Source: JAHBXL01 sp964409775 (GTDB taxonomy: Bacteria > Planctomycetota > Phycisphaerae > Phycisphaerales > UBA1924). Taken from it: a stretch of 64,000 nucleotides of DNA. The notes beneath the pieces are model-generated. The model worked only from the letters and a program-made list of their open reading frames with translations. It was not told the origin of the DNA and ran no database searches. This document shows, piece by piece, positions 48,906-57,839 of this stretch (position 1 is its first letter; each line of letters begins with the position of its first letter). The DNA lies in NCBI GenBank assembly GCA_964409775.1, contig CAYPEI010000003.1, positions 206,325 to 270,324 on the forward strand. The letters are read 5' to 3'. Made by a program: the position numbers and the translations under genes.

Positions 48906-51104
48906 TCAGCCCCTCATGAGCCGCCAGAGCGCACCCAGCAGCAGCACCAGCAGCGGCGCACCGGCGATGAGTCCCCAGCGGATCGCCTGCAGCCTCTCCG
49001 CGGGCATCGCAGGAATCGTCGGCATCGCCTGCGCCTGCGCACTGCGGACGACCATCTCGTCCTGGCCTGCGAGCCAATAGATCGCGGACTCGAACAGTTC
49101 AAGGTTGCCGGGGACCAGCGGCACAGGCCTTCCGGCATTACCCGCGCTCGCCTGATTCGTCAGATCATCCAGGAACCAGCCGTTCGATCCGACGACCAGA
49201 AATCGCTGACGGTCCTTACGGTCGGGGAGTGTGCGCTCCGCCGCGGCGGCAACCACCCACGGTCCTTTCCCGTTGTCTCGCGCGGAGTCTTCCTGCGGCG
49301 GGTTGGCCAGCAGCGGGCGCTGCGCTGCGGGAGTCTGGCGGAACCGCAGCCACTCGCTCTCGCCCCATGTTCGGTCGTCGTCTTCGACGACGATCACCGG
49401 CCATGCGCGTGCGGCATCCTTGGCGATCTCGATCGGTGTCGCCCACGGAAGTTGCGTGCGGATGGACTCGATCGACGCCGAGATCGGGTGGCTCGCGTTG
49501 GCGCTCGTGATGAACAGGTCCGCCGACACCACCGGACCTGCGGGTGTCTGCGTCTGGCGGAGCAGGGGCCTGCCCGAGTCGATGGTCATGCCGAAAAGTG
49601 TCGCGGCGAACTCCACCATCGGGTCCTTCTGGCCGATCGCCGGCAGCGTGGACGGGGCGACCGAGAGCAGCACAGGTCGACCTGACTGCGCGACCGTCTG
49701 GATGGCCCGCGAGAGTTTCAGCATGCGGGCGGCGCCTTCGGGAGTGCCGGCGTTGGTCGAGATTGTGACAAACACAACCGGTCGCTTGCCGCTCGGTTCG
49801 ATCCTGGCGGTCGAAGGGGGTTCGGGGTCGAGCGCGGCCGCCCATTCCAACACCGTGATGCCGCGCATGCCCAGGCGAGAGACGAGGTTGGAGAGTGGGG
49901 CAAAGTCGGGGGCAAGTCGCTCGGCTTCCGTCGCGCCGTGAACGATGATGACGATCGGTGCGTCATTCGCGGTGATCGCCATCAGCGCCCCTGCGATCAG
50001 TTCCTCCGCACGGCCGCGCAGGTCGGGCTGCGGCCCGACGTCGGTCACGCCCGGGATCCGGCGTGGAAAGAGCGCGTCGATGTCAACCGCGGCGAGCGCG
50101 GGGCCGCTGTCGGCGCGGGGTGGGCCGATGACCAGGGCCGCTCCCGACCGTTCCAGAACTCTTGCCGCCGAGGTGATTCCGACTTTGGGCAACTGGTCCA
50201 CCGATGCGACCTGCTGAGCAGCGATGTCCCGCAACGCCGCGGCGTGCTGCGCCAATGGCTTCACCGAGTCGCGGACCGCTGCCGGCGCCTGATCATCGGA
50301 GACTCCCACCAAACCCTCAAGCCCGCGGGCCAGTTGTCCCAGTTGCGACTGCAGCGACACCATCAGTCTGCGGGCCTGGGCCGCGGCCTGATCCATCGCG
50401 GGCACCGGGCTGCGTCCGATCGTCTGATTCAGCGATGCCTGGGCCGCGGCAGACTCTTTTCTCGCATCGCTCGCGGCGATCCGGCACAGCCCGGCGGAGT
50501 CGGAAAGGTACCGCTTCAGCGGCCCTGCGTTGACCTCGTCGGCAGCAACCTGCTCGGCGATCTTCCCCAGCCCTTCACCGAAGGCGTCGAGATCGGAGGC
50601 GATGGCCTCGCTCCGGACAATCGCGGTTGACACGCTTTCTCGGACCGTCCGAAGCAGGGGTTCGTACCTCTCCACCAGCCGCGCAAGAACGCTGTCGAGT
50701 TCCGCCGGCCCCTTCGCGGACGCCACATCGATCGCCGTAACACGAAGGCTCGGCGTCGCCCGCGCGAAGTTGTCGAGCACGTCCTGTGTGCGGCTGAGCG
50801 CCCGCGGCTCCACCCCGTCGAGGTTCGTCACGATGACCAGTTCGTGCTCGCCTTTCAGTCGCGCCAGCAGGTCGGTCGTCCGCTGACTCAGCCTGTGCTG
50901 TCTGGTGACAGTCGCGTCCAGCCGCTGCGGATACCGGTCGGCGAGCACCCCAAGGAACCCCACGACCGCGCTGATGGCGAGCAACAGCGCCGCGGCCTGC
51001 ACGCCGTAACGCGTGCGGCGCCGGGCAGCGCTGTGCACGGGGTTGGCCGCGGCTGGCCGCTTCGTTCCCGGCTTTGACGACTTGGAATCCGGGTTGGAGG
51101 TCAT
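48906..51104 (-). CDS. GldG-like membrane protein of an ABC system
   Basis: 732 residues. TM helix at about residues 34-56, then a large extracytoplasmic region starting YPQRLDATVTRQHRLSQRTTDLLARLKGEHELVIVTNLDG, the DUF7088-like N-terminus of GldG-type proteins that accompany ABC-2 exporters. It contains alpha-helical, possibly coiled-coil stretches (about 150-330) and alpha/beta GldG/IFT52-like parts (APIVIIVHGATEAERLAPDFAPLSNLVSRLGM, PVLLSVAPSTLP, PVIVVEDDDRTWGESEW). A last TM helix (LIAGAPLLVLLLGALWRLM) ends the protein. The start ATG overlaps the upstream permease stop. Confidence 0.82.
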   Translation of the reverse strand: MTSNPDSKSSKPGTKRPAAANPVHSAARRRTRYGVQAAALLLAISAVVGFLGVLADRYPQRLDATVTRQHRLSQRTTDLLARLKGEHELVIVTNLDGVEPRALSRTQDVLDNFARATPSLRVTAIDVASAKGPAELDSVLARLVERYEPLLRTVRESVSTAIVRSEAIASDLDAFGEGLGKIAEQVAADEVNAGPLKRYLSDSAGLCRIAASDARKESAAAQASLNQTIGRSPVPAMDQAAAQARRLMVSLQSQLGQLARGLEGLVGVSDDQAPAAVRDSVKPLAQHAAALRDIAAQQVASVDQLPKVGITSAARVLERSGAALVIGPPRADSGPALAAVDIDALFPRRIPGVTDVGPQPDLRGRAEELIAGALMAITANDAPIVIIVHGATEAERLAPDFAPLSNLVSRLGMRGITVLEWAAALDPEPPSTARIEPSGKRPVVFVTISTNAGTPEGAARMLKLSRAIQTVAQSGRPVLLSVAPSTLPAIGQKDPMVEFAATLFGMTIDSGRPLLRQTQTPAGPVVSADLFITSANASHPISASIESIRTQLPWATPIEIAKDAARAWPVIVVEDDDRTWGESEWLRFRQTPAAQRPLLANPPQEDSARDNGKGPWVVAAAAERTLPDRKDRQRFLVVGSNGWFLDDLTNQASAGNAGRPVPLVPGNLELFESAIYWLAGQDEMVVRSAQAQAMPTIPAMPAERLQAIRWGLIAGAPLLVLLLGALWRLMRG

Positions 51105-51817
51105 CGCCACCTCCGGGATTGCAGGGTGATTGCGGCGAGGGCCACAAACCAGAAGGATCCGAGCAGGAAGAACGCGATCGTTGACGTATCGATCAGGCCG
51201 CGGGCAAAGTCCATTGCGCGGAAACTCGGGGCCAGTTTGAAGAGCAGAGCCGCCCAATCCTCGGGCGCCTGCGCCGCCAGACGCGAGGGGGCGAGGTCGA
51301 GCACAAACAGGACGAACAGCGTTCCGAGAAAAGCCAGTGTCTGGCTGCTGGTGAGGCACGAGGCGAGCGTTCCTACGCCAAGATACAGCATCCCCAGCAG
51401 AAGCAGGCCGAGGTACCCCGCGCCGATCGCGCCGAAATCCGGACGAGACAGCCAGGCGAGCACGGCGACGAATACGAGCGTCGGCAGGAGCATCGTGATC
51501 AGGAACATCACCGCCGCCGCATACTTGCCCAGCACGATGGTCCACTCACCCACCGGGGATGTGAGCAAGGGCTCGATCGTTCCCGACCGAAGTTCTTCGC
51601 TGACCAGACGCATCGAAATCGCCGGCGACACAAAGAGGAGCAGGCCCCACCACACGCCGAAGAACTCGCGGAGTTCGGCCGGATTTCCCGGTACGAGCGT
51701 CCGCTGCGCAAAGAAAACCGCCGAAAGGCACATAAACAGCGCGATGACCACCCACCCAAGCGGGATTCGGAAGAACGAGCCATACTCGCGGATGGCGATG
51801 GTGATCACCTTGCTCAT
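51101..51817 (-). CDS. ABC-2 transporter permease, GldF-like
   Basis: 238 residues, six TM helices. IREYGSFFRIPLGWVVIALFMCLSAVFFAQ at the N-terminus, FVSPAISMRLVSEELRSGTIEPLLTSPVGEWTIVLGKYAAAVMF (the conserved cytoplasmic coupling segment of ABC-2 permeases such as GldF and NosY-like proteins), and FRAMDFARGLIDTSTIAFFLLGSFWFV at the end. Start ATG 51817 overlaps the ATPase stop and its own stop overlaps the GldG-like start, so all three proteins are translationally coupled. Confidence 0.88.
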   Translation of the reverse strand: MSKVITIAIREYGSFFRIPLGWVVIALFMCLSAVFFAQRTLVPGNPAELREFFGVWWGLLLFVSPAISMRLVSEELRSGTIEPLLTSPVGEWTIVLGKYAAAVMFLITMLLPTLVFVAVLAWLSRPDFGAIGAGYLGLLLLGMLYLGVGTLASCLTSSQTLAFLGTLFVLFVLDLAPSRLAAQAPEDWAALLFKLAPSFRAMDFARGLIDTSTIAFFLLGSFWFVALAAITLQSRRWR

Positions 51818-52875
51818 GCCTCGGTCCCCTTAGCCGGGTGCTCGCCCGCCTGGGATGGAGTGGGGGGGGCATCCTGCTCAATCACGCGCATGAACAACTG
51901 CTCGAGCGTCGGCGCCTGGCGACGGAGGTCTCGGTAGAGGATGCCGCCGAGCGACAATGCACGGGCGATCGGCTCGCGCAGGTCGGGGTGCGTGGGCTCG
52001 GGGAGAATGACCAGCCGAACCCATTCCGCGACGTGAATCCCGCTCTCCGGCTTCTCGCCGGGGATCGGCTCGCGGGCGATGGAGGCGACACCGGGGAGCG
52101 ACTTGATCCTCGCCGCGATGCGGTCGAGTTCGCTGCGCCCTCCCATCTCCGGGTCCGCGCGAGTCTCGACGAACATCTCCAGCGAGTGCTTCGCGGGGAC
52201 TTGCTTGAGCATCCTCGCGAGCAGGTCGGAGGGTGCGCCGTCGGCGCGGATGCGGCCACGCGCGATGATGACCACACGGTCGCACGTGCGCTCCACCTCG
52301 GGAAGGATGTGGCTCGAGACGAGCACCGTTCGGTTCATCGCCAGATCGCGGATCAGCGTTCGCGTCTCGCGGATCTGCGTCGGGTCCAGCCCGTTGGAGG
52401 GCTCATCCAGGATCAGGACCGGCGGATCGTGCAGAATCGCCGCGGCAAGGCCGACGCGCTGTCGATAGCCTTTGCTCAGATGCCCGATGCGGCGTCCCAT
52501 CACGTCGAGCAGTTTGCATCGGTCCCCGGCGCGGAGAATCGCCTTCTTCCGGTCGCCGCGACATAGTCCGAACAGTTTTGCTCGGAACGCCAGATAGTCC
52601 TTGACCCGCAGTTCCGGGTACAGCGGGGCCGACTCCGGCAAGTACCCAAGGTTCCGACGGGCAGCAATCGAGTCATCGATCGTGTCGTGTCCGCAGACCT
52701 TGATCGTGCCTCCAGACGGCGGGAGAAACCCCGTGATCATCCGGATCGTCGTGGTCTTGCCGGCGCCGTTGGGTCCCAGCAGGCCCACAACCTGACCCGA
52801 ACCGACCTCCAGGCTCACGTCCTGAACGGCCGGAAACGTGCCATAAACCTTGCTGACGTGGGAAATCTGGATCAT
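51814..52875 (-). CDS. ABC transporter ATP-binding protein, GldA-like
   Basis: 353 residues. Walker A GPNGAGKTT at about 35-43, Q-loop region ARRNLGYLPESAPLYPELRV, signature LSKGYRQRVGLAAAIL, Walker B PVLILDEPSNGLDP, H-loop VLVSSHILPEV. An extra C-terminal domain of about 110 residues (CDRVVII... to MRVIEQD) is usual for GldA/NatA-like ATPases. Start chosen at ATG 52875 (MIQISHVSKVYG) by homology; ATG 52923 or TTG 52941, the latter 9 nt after a TAAACT hexamer, are possible longer starts. Confidence 0.9.
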   Translation of the reverse strand: MIQISHVSKVYGTFPAVQDVSLEVGSGQVVGLLGPNGAGKTTTIRMITGFLPPSGGTIKVCGHDTIDDSIAARRNLGYLPESAPLYPELRVKDYLAFRAKLFGLCRGDRKKAILRAGDRCKLLDVMGRRIGHLSKGYRQRVGLAAAILHDPPVLILDEPSNGLDPTQIRETRTLIRDLAMNRTVLVSSHILPEVERTCDRVVIIARGRIRADGAPSDLLARMLKQVPAKHSLEMFVETRADPEMGGRSELDRIAARIKSLPGVASIAREPIPGEKPESGIHVAEWVRLVILPEPTHPDLREPIARALSLGGILYRDLRRQAPTLEQLFMRVIEQDAPPTPSQAGEHPAKGTEA

Positions 52876-53013
52876 GATTCGCGGCCGTGCGAACGCGGTA
52901 TCGACCCAGCGCGGCAAGGACATCCTCTTGCCGTCGCCCAATCCGTGGTTAGTTTAGGCTAAGCAGATCGTCGGGCCGATGGTTTCCGAAGCACCTTCCG
53001 GGCAACTTCCCCG

Positions 53014-53031
53014 TACAATCAACAGTCGGTG
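53014..53031 (+). promoter_or_regulatory. -10-like element directly upstream of the PAS-GAF-REC start
   Basis: TACAAT (53014-53019) is five-of-six to TATAAT; nine bases later comes GTG 53029, and ATG 53041 follows 12 nt after that. No Shine-Dalgarno precedes the GTG. If transcripts begin near 53026-53029 the GTG would be leaderless. Confidence 0.55.
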
Positions 53032-54771
53032 GTTCGGCGTATGTCAGTGCAGCGACCCAAACTTCTGATCGTCCGAGGGCCGGCCGTGCCGGCGGATGAC
53101 TTGGCGCGCGTACTGAACGACCGCTTCGACGTTGTCGTCATGCCGGCGGATGCGGAGCCGTCTTCTGATGCCGCAGCCGTGGAGGTCGTCATGTGCGAGG
53201 CCGCCCATTTGGGGCAGGTCAGCCGCGTGGCAGGTCCATCGCCGGAACTCGACTCTCTCGCCGTCTTGACGGCACTCTCCGAGGGTGTGTGCGTTTCAGG
53301 GCTCGATGGCACCGTTCTCTGGGCCAACGACCGCTTCAGGGCCTTCGACGACCAGACACGGGCCCGAATCTCGGCGGTGTGCCGACGTGCCTCCCAGCAG
53401 TTCGAGGAGCAGATGCTGGCGCAGGAGGCCGCGGGCTTCTCCGGCGGACGCACCAACAAATTCGAGGTGGCTTCGCCCGACGAGTCGCGTTTTTATGAAG
53501 TCGTGGTGTCGCCTATCCGTTCTCGCGACACCTCCCGCTTGGAGCGAGTCGCGGCCCTGGTCTGGGAAGTGACCGCCTCGCGCCGGTATCAGCAGAAACT
53601 CGACGCGATCGACCGTGCCGGTGCCGAACTGGTGCGTCTCGATGCCGATGCGGTCCGAAAACTCCACGTGACCGATCGCCTCAAACTCCTCGAGCAGAAG
53701 ATCATCAAGTTCTCGCACGAACTGCTTCGCTTCGATCACCTGATGGTCCGCCTGATCGATGAGCGGAGCGGCAAACTCGAACTGGTCATCTCCTCGGGCC
53801 TGCCTCCAGAGGCCACCGAGGTCGACCTGTACGCCCAGCGCGAGGGCAACGGCATCATGGGGTACGTCGCGGCCACCGGCCGCAGTTATCTCTGCCCCGA
53901 CATCGCCCGGGACCGTCGCTACGTGACGGGAATGTCCGGCGCTCGGTCGAGTCTGACCGTCCCGCTCCGACTCCACGACAGGGTCATCGGGGCATTCAAC
54001 ATCGAGAGCGAGCAACTCGCGGCGTTCACAGAAGAGGACCGGCAGTTCGCCGAGATTTTCGCCACGCATGTTGCCCTGGCGCTGCACATTCTGGACCTGC
54101 TGGTTGTCGAGCGATGTGCCGCTGGAGAGACCGTGACAGGCACCGTCGAAGGCGAACTCGACGAGCCGCTCGACGACATCATGCGCGAAGCCGACTGGTT
54201 GACGCGCCTGGGCGATTCCTCCCCGGAGATGCGCGACCACGTCCAGCGGATTGTCGCCGATGTGCAATCGATCCGCCGCCGCGTTCGGGAGGCCGCCAGC
54301 GGTCCCCAGAATATCCTCGGCGCGGAGAAGGTGCTCTCGAACATCCAGATCGACCCGGCGCTCGCCGGCCGGCTCGTGCTGGTGGCCGATGACGAGCCGA
54401 AGATCCGCCAGATCATCCGCGACGTTCTCCGCGGCAAGGGTTGCCGCGTGGTCGTGTGCAAGGATGGCGGCGAGGCGATCGCCGAACTCGTCTCGTCTCA
54501 GGCGGGCGGGGAGAGCGCCAGGTTCGACCTGGTGATCAGCGACATCAAGATGCCCGACCACAACGGGTATGAAGTGTTTTCCGCCGCGAGAAAGGCGTAC
54601 CCCGGCGTGCCTGTGGTGCTGATGACCGGGTTCGGGTACGACCCGCATCACTCGATTGTCCGTGCGTCACAGGACGGCCTGCAGTGCGTGCTCTTCAAGC
54701 CGTTCCAGATCGAACGGCTCCTCGAGGAGGTCCGCAAGGCCCTCGGGGTCACCGCACCGGCCAAGACCTGA
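53029..54771 (+). CDS. PAS-GAF-receiver signalling protein without kinase domain
   Basis: 580 residues from the GTG start (576 from ATG 53041). A degenerate receiver-like stretch (KLLIVRGPAVPADDLARVL...) is followed by a PAS domain (about 80-190, with DGTVLWANDRFRAFDDQ) and a GAF domain (about 215-365, with LRFDHLMVRLIDERSGKLELVI and YLCPDIARDRRYVTGMSGARSSLTVPL). Residues 375-435 look like a DHp dimerisation helix pair without the catalytic His and no HATPase domain. A C-terminal receiver (about 450-575) has the phospho-acceptor Asp505 in DLVISDIKMPDHNGYEVF and the Lys in VLFKPFQ. It probably senses a ligand and receives phosphate from another kinase. Convergent with the dockerin gene. Confidence 0.86.
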   Translation: MVRRMSVQRPKLLIVRGPAVPADDLARVLNDRFDVVVMPADAEPSSDAAAVEVVMCEAAHLGQVSRVAGPSPELDSLAVLTALSEGVCVSGLDGTVLWANDRFRAFDDQTRARISAVCRRASQQFEEQMLAQEAAGFSGGRTNKFEVASPDESRFYEVVVSPIRSRDTSRLERVAALVWEVTASRRYQQKLDAIDRAGAELVRLDADAVRKLHVTDRLKLLEQKIIKFSHELLRFDHLMVRLIDERSGKLELVISSGLPPEATEVDLYAQREGNGIMGYVAATGRSYLCPDIARDRRYVTGMSGARSSLTVPLRLHDRVIGAFNIESEQLAAFTEEDRQFAEIFATHVALALHILDLLVVERCAAGETVTGTVEGELDEPLDDIMREADWLTRLGDSSPEMRDHVQRIVADVQSIRRRVREAASGPQNILGAEKVLSNIQIDPALAGRLVLVADDEPKIRQIIRDVLRGKGCRVVVCKDGGEAIAELVSSQAGGESARFDLVISDIKMPDHNGYEVFSAARKAYPGVPVVLMTGFGYDPHHSIVRASQDGLQCVLFKPFQIERLLEEVRKALGVTAPAKT

Positions 54772-54774
54772 TCC

Positions 54775-56295
54775 TCACGGGCAGCCGGCGAACCAGAGAC
54801 TGAGGAACGCGAAGATGTCCGGCACGGCGACCCCGCCCGCGCCGTCGATATCTGCTCTCGGGTCGCTCGCAAACCATGAACTCAGGAATGCGAAGATGTC
54901 CGTCACGGCACGCACGCCATCCCCATCCCAGTCGGCGATGCAGGGCGCATTCAGCATCGCGATGTCCGCGGCGTCGATGACTCCGTCGCTGTTCAAGTCG
55001 AACGCGCTCCACGTCGCGCCCGTACCGACGGCAACGGCGCCGTTGACCACTCCGTCCAAGTCCCGCTGCCCGCCGTCGTTGGCGGAAACGACTGACTGGA
55101 GCATTGCTTGATCCGCCGCGTCTGCAAGGGCATCGCCGTTGCAGTCTCCGAACGACTCTTCGAAGCCGGTGTCGGTCCATACGTAGAGCGAGTCGCCTTC
55201 CGCGGCGCACGGCATTCCGAAGATCGCCGTCATCCGCCATCGCGTCGGGTCGATCAGTCTCTCGTCGTTGATATCCTGCCCGTTCCATTCCTCGGTCAGC
55301 GTCGCGACGGGCCCGCTCAGGGCGCCGCCATTGCCCCCGTTTGCGCCGATGATGAGGTCGCGCAGCCCTTCCTTCACGCTCGCATGGCTGCCGGCTGCGA
55401 TCGACTGGTCATACGCCTGCTGAGGCTCGTTCAGGAGCGAGGCCGCACCCTGGGCATCCAGCGCCCAGACCAGCGAAACCGTCGTGCGGTCGGTCGCCGG
55501 GTCGTGCGAGAACCGCAGGTTGACATAGGGGTCATACAGGCCCGGCTGCGATCCGCCGAACATGCCGCTCGCCGCCTGATACCCGCCGCTGCGCTTGAAG
55601 AACCGCGACCGGACGATCCACGTTTCTCCGGCATCGAACACGCCGTTGCCGTTCCCTCCCTCGGACACGATCGACACGTTGTGGCATCCGCACAGTGTCA
55701 CGGCCCAGTCCGCTCCGCTGCGTTCATACTGCGGCGATGAGTAGAAGTTCCAGTCCACCTGGTCGCTCCACTGGACCGCTCTCGCCCCGATCGAGCCGTT
55801 GGGTCTCTTCCCAAAGCGCCCCACGTTGGCCAGGTAGCGGGACGTCGCCGCGGAGCCGAGTTCGCCTCCGGTCTTGTCCTCGCGGTCCATGTCCAGATCC
55901 AGAAACCCGTAGACCGGGCTTGGTCCGAACGCAAACGGGTTAAACACTGTCCCGCCGGCGCCGAGCGTTCCGGGAGGATTGACCAATCCGGCGAACGTGA
56001 TATCCAGGCGGAACAAGTGAGCGCCGCGGCCCTCTCGCGCCGATCCGGCGTAGGGATCGCTGGAGGCGGTCGCTGTCTGCCACCCCATGAGCCGCGCCTC
56101 GAGCAGTTCAGGCTTGATCCCGTCCGGGTTGACCGGGCAGTCCGCCCCCGCGTCGGTCCGTCGCAGCACGGCATCATTGGGCGCGTCGGCGTAGATCCGT
56201 ACGGTGTCGTCCGGCGAGGCAACCACCGCTCCGCATTGGAGAAGGCTCCCGCCGACGATGGCCGCGCACCAAAGATGGGCTGCCCTCGGGTTCAT
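54775..56295 (-). CDS. Secreted GC-type dockerin protein
   Basis: 506 residues. Signal peptide HLWCAAIVGGSLLQCGAVVASP. The long central domain is not a named family and is beta-rich (VNPPGTLGAGGTVFNPFAFGPSPVYGFLDLDMD, TLCGCHNVSIVSEGGNGNG). The C-terminal 130 residues carry dockerin-like calcium loops: DCNGDALADAADQAML, FDLNSDGVIDAADIAMLNA, DWDGDGVRAVTDIFAFLSSWFA and DIDGAGGVAVPDIFAFLSLWFAGCP, the last two forming a GC-type dockerin pair ending in Gly-Cys-Pro. Dockerins bind cohesins or anchor to the surface. The ATG overlaps the stop of the NtrC-type regulator by 4 nt, an unusual link between a regulator and a secreted protein. Confidence 0.87.
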   Translation of the reverse strand: MNPRAAHLWCAAIVGGSLLQCGAVVASPDDTVRIYADAPNDAVLRRTDAGADCPVNPDGIKPELLEARLMGWQTATASSDPYAGSAREGRGAHLFRLDITFAGLVNPPGTLGAGGTVFNPFAFGPSPVYGFLDLDMDREDKTGGELGSAATSRYLANVGRFGKRPNGSIGARAVQWSDQVDWNFYSSPQYERSGADWAVTLCGCHNVSIVSEGGNGNGVFDAGETWIVRSRFFKRSGGYQAASGMFGGSQPGLYDPYVNLRFSHDPATDRTTVSLVWALDAQGAASLLNEPQQAYDQSIAAGSHASVKEGLRDLIIGANGGNGGALSGPVATLTEEWNGQDINDERLIDPTRWRMTAIFGMPCAAEGDSLYVWTDTGFEESFGDCNGDALADAADQAMLQSVVSANDGGQRDLDGVVNGAVAVGTGATWSAFDLNSDGVIDAADIAMLNAPCIADWDGDGVRAVTDIFAFLSSWFASDPRADIDGAGGVAVPDIFAFLSLWFAGCP

Positions 56296-57803
56296 TGCTT
56301 CGCGACCTCTCGGACGAACTCGGACAAGCCGAACTGCTCGATCCGGTACCGCATTCCCGCCCGGGTCAGCCCGATCAATCTCGCTGCACGCGAGACATTC
56401 CCGTGGGCCTTGCGCAGCGATTCCATGACCAGTTCGCGCTCAAGTTCCTCGGCCTTGGGGAGGTCTCCGGTGGCCAGCCTGGCAAGCGACGGAACACCGT
56501 CAAGGCCATTGACCGACGGGGAGTCGGGCGCTGCGGCCGGGCCCAGTCCAAGGTCATGCGGTCGCACTTCCTCGCCGTCGCACAGCATGGAGACGCGCTG
56601 CATCGTGTTCACGAGTTCACGGACGTTTCCCGGCCAACGATGCGAGAGGATCGCTTCGCGTGCCTCCGGAGTCAAACGCAACTCTTCACGCCCATATCGC
56701 TTTGCGAACCCCGAGAGGGTCGCTTGGGCGATCAGCACCGCGTCCTGGTCCCGGTCGCGCAGTGCGGGGATCCGGATGGTGAGCGCGTTCAGTCGGTACA
56801 GAAGGTCGCGACGGAACTTGCCCTCGGCAGCCCGCGCTTCAAGGTCCTGGTTCGACGCGGCGATCACCCGCGCCCGAACCGACTTGTCCTTCGTGCCGCC
56901 CACCCGTCGATAACGGCCCTGTTCGAGCACCACCAGAAACTTGGATTGCAGTTCCAGCGACATCTCCCCGATCTCGTCGAGGAAAATCGTGCCGCCCTCG
57001 GCCATCTCGAAGAGCCCGGCCTTCGCCTCTCGCGCGTCCGTAAATGCGCCCTTCTCGTGGCCGAACAACTCCGCCTCCACCAGCGTCGCGGGCAACGCGG
57101 AGCAGTTGACGTGCACAAATGGCGGGTTGTCCCGCGGATCCGCGGAGCCATTCCTCTCCGCGCGTTCCGCGGCGACTGCCCGCTGGTGGATGTACCGCGC
57201 CAGCACGCCCTTTCCCACACCCGTTTCGCCCAGCAGCAGCACTGTTGGCAAGGCCGAACCCGGCTCGGTCGATCGGCCGGTTTCGCCGGCGTTCAGCGGG
57301 AGCGTCGCAAGCCGATCGGCCAGCCGGAGCGTCTCCTTCCACGCGCGACTCTCTCCGACGACGCTCCGGGCGTCTTCGCGGCTCTGCTCCAGTCGCTCAT
57401 ACAGCCGCAGCCGCCGGGCCACCTTCCGCTGCTGGAGCCACTTTTCCGCCTGAAGCGGCAGTTCTTCCATCTTGAGCGGCTTTTGCAGGAAGTCGTCTGC
57501 GCCGAGTTTCATGGCGTTCACCGCCGCCGCGATCGTGCCAAAGGCGGTTACGACCACCGCGATGCCATCAAAGCCCTCCGCCCGTGCGCTGCGGATCAGG
57601 TCAACCCCGTCGCCATCGCCAAGGTTCACATCCGTGATGATTAGGTCGTACTCGCCTTCGTTCAGGGCCCGCACAGCCTCCGCGGCCGAGGCACATTCGA
57701 TCACTTCATGCCCGGAACCCGGCTGCCCCGACCCGCGACGGAGCATCCGGCCCATCGCAAGCCGGATCGAGAGTTCATCTTCGACCACCAGAATCCGAGC
57801 CAC
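56292..57803 (-). CDS. NtrC-type sigma54-dependent response regulator
   Basis: 503 residues, receiver, AAA+ and HTH. Receiver 1-120: ILVVEDELSIRLAM, DLIITDVNLGDGDGVDLI (phospho-Asp), VVVTAFGTI, DFLQKPLKM. AAA+ domain: Walker A LLGETGVGKGVLAR, ELFGHEKGAFTDAREAKAGLFEMAEGGTIFLDEIGEM, where the sigma54-contact loop reads GAFTDA instead of GAFTGA, plus RVGGTKDKSVRARVIAASNQDLE and HRWPGNVRELVNTMQR. The C-terminal Fis-type HTH is AHGNVSRAARLIGLTRAGMRYRIEQFGLS. Start taken at GTG 57803 with AAAGG upstream. Follows the kinase gene by 36 nt: a cognate two-component pair. Confidence 0.93.
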   Translation of the reverse strand: MARILVVEDELSIRLAMGRMLRRGSGQPGSGHEVIECASAAEAVRALNEGEYDLIITDVNLGDGDGVDLIRSARAEGFDGIAVVVTAFGTIAAAVNAMKLGADDFLQKPLKMEELPLQAEKWLQQRKVARRLRLYERLEQSREDARSVVGESRAWKETLRLADRLATLPLNAGETGRSTEPGSALPTVLLLGETGVGKGVLARYIHQRAVAAERAERNGSADPRDNPPFVHVNCSALPATLVEAELFGHEKGAFTDAREAKAGLFEMAEGGTIFLDEIGEMSLELQSKFLVVLEQGRYRRVGGTKDKSVRARVIAASNQDLEARAAEGKFRRDLLYRLNALTIRIPALRDRDQDAVLIAQATLSGFAKRYGREELRLTPEAREAILSHRWPGNVRELVNTMQRVSMLCDGEEVRPHDLGLGPAAAPDSPSVNGLDGVPSLARLATGDLPKAEELERELVMESLRKAHGNVSRAARLIGLTRAGMRYRIEQFGLSEFVREVAKQ

Positions 57804-57839
57804 ATTCGACCTTTCTCTTGGGTCCTGACTTGGCTGCAA

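Noticed and set aside
52876..52941. Longer starts for the GldA-like ATPase (ATG 52923, TTG 52941)
   Set aside because: The extra residues are not family-like; kept only as alternatives because of the TAAACT hexamer upstream.
54775..54920. Near-identical DNA words about 90 nt apart in the dockerin gene
   Set aside because: Explained by the two coding dockerin repeats ending in DIFAFLS-type sequence; not an independent DNA repeat.
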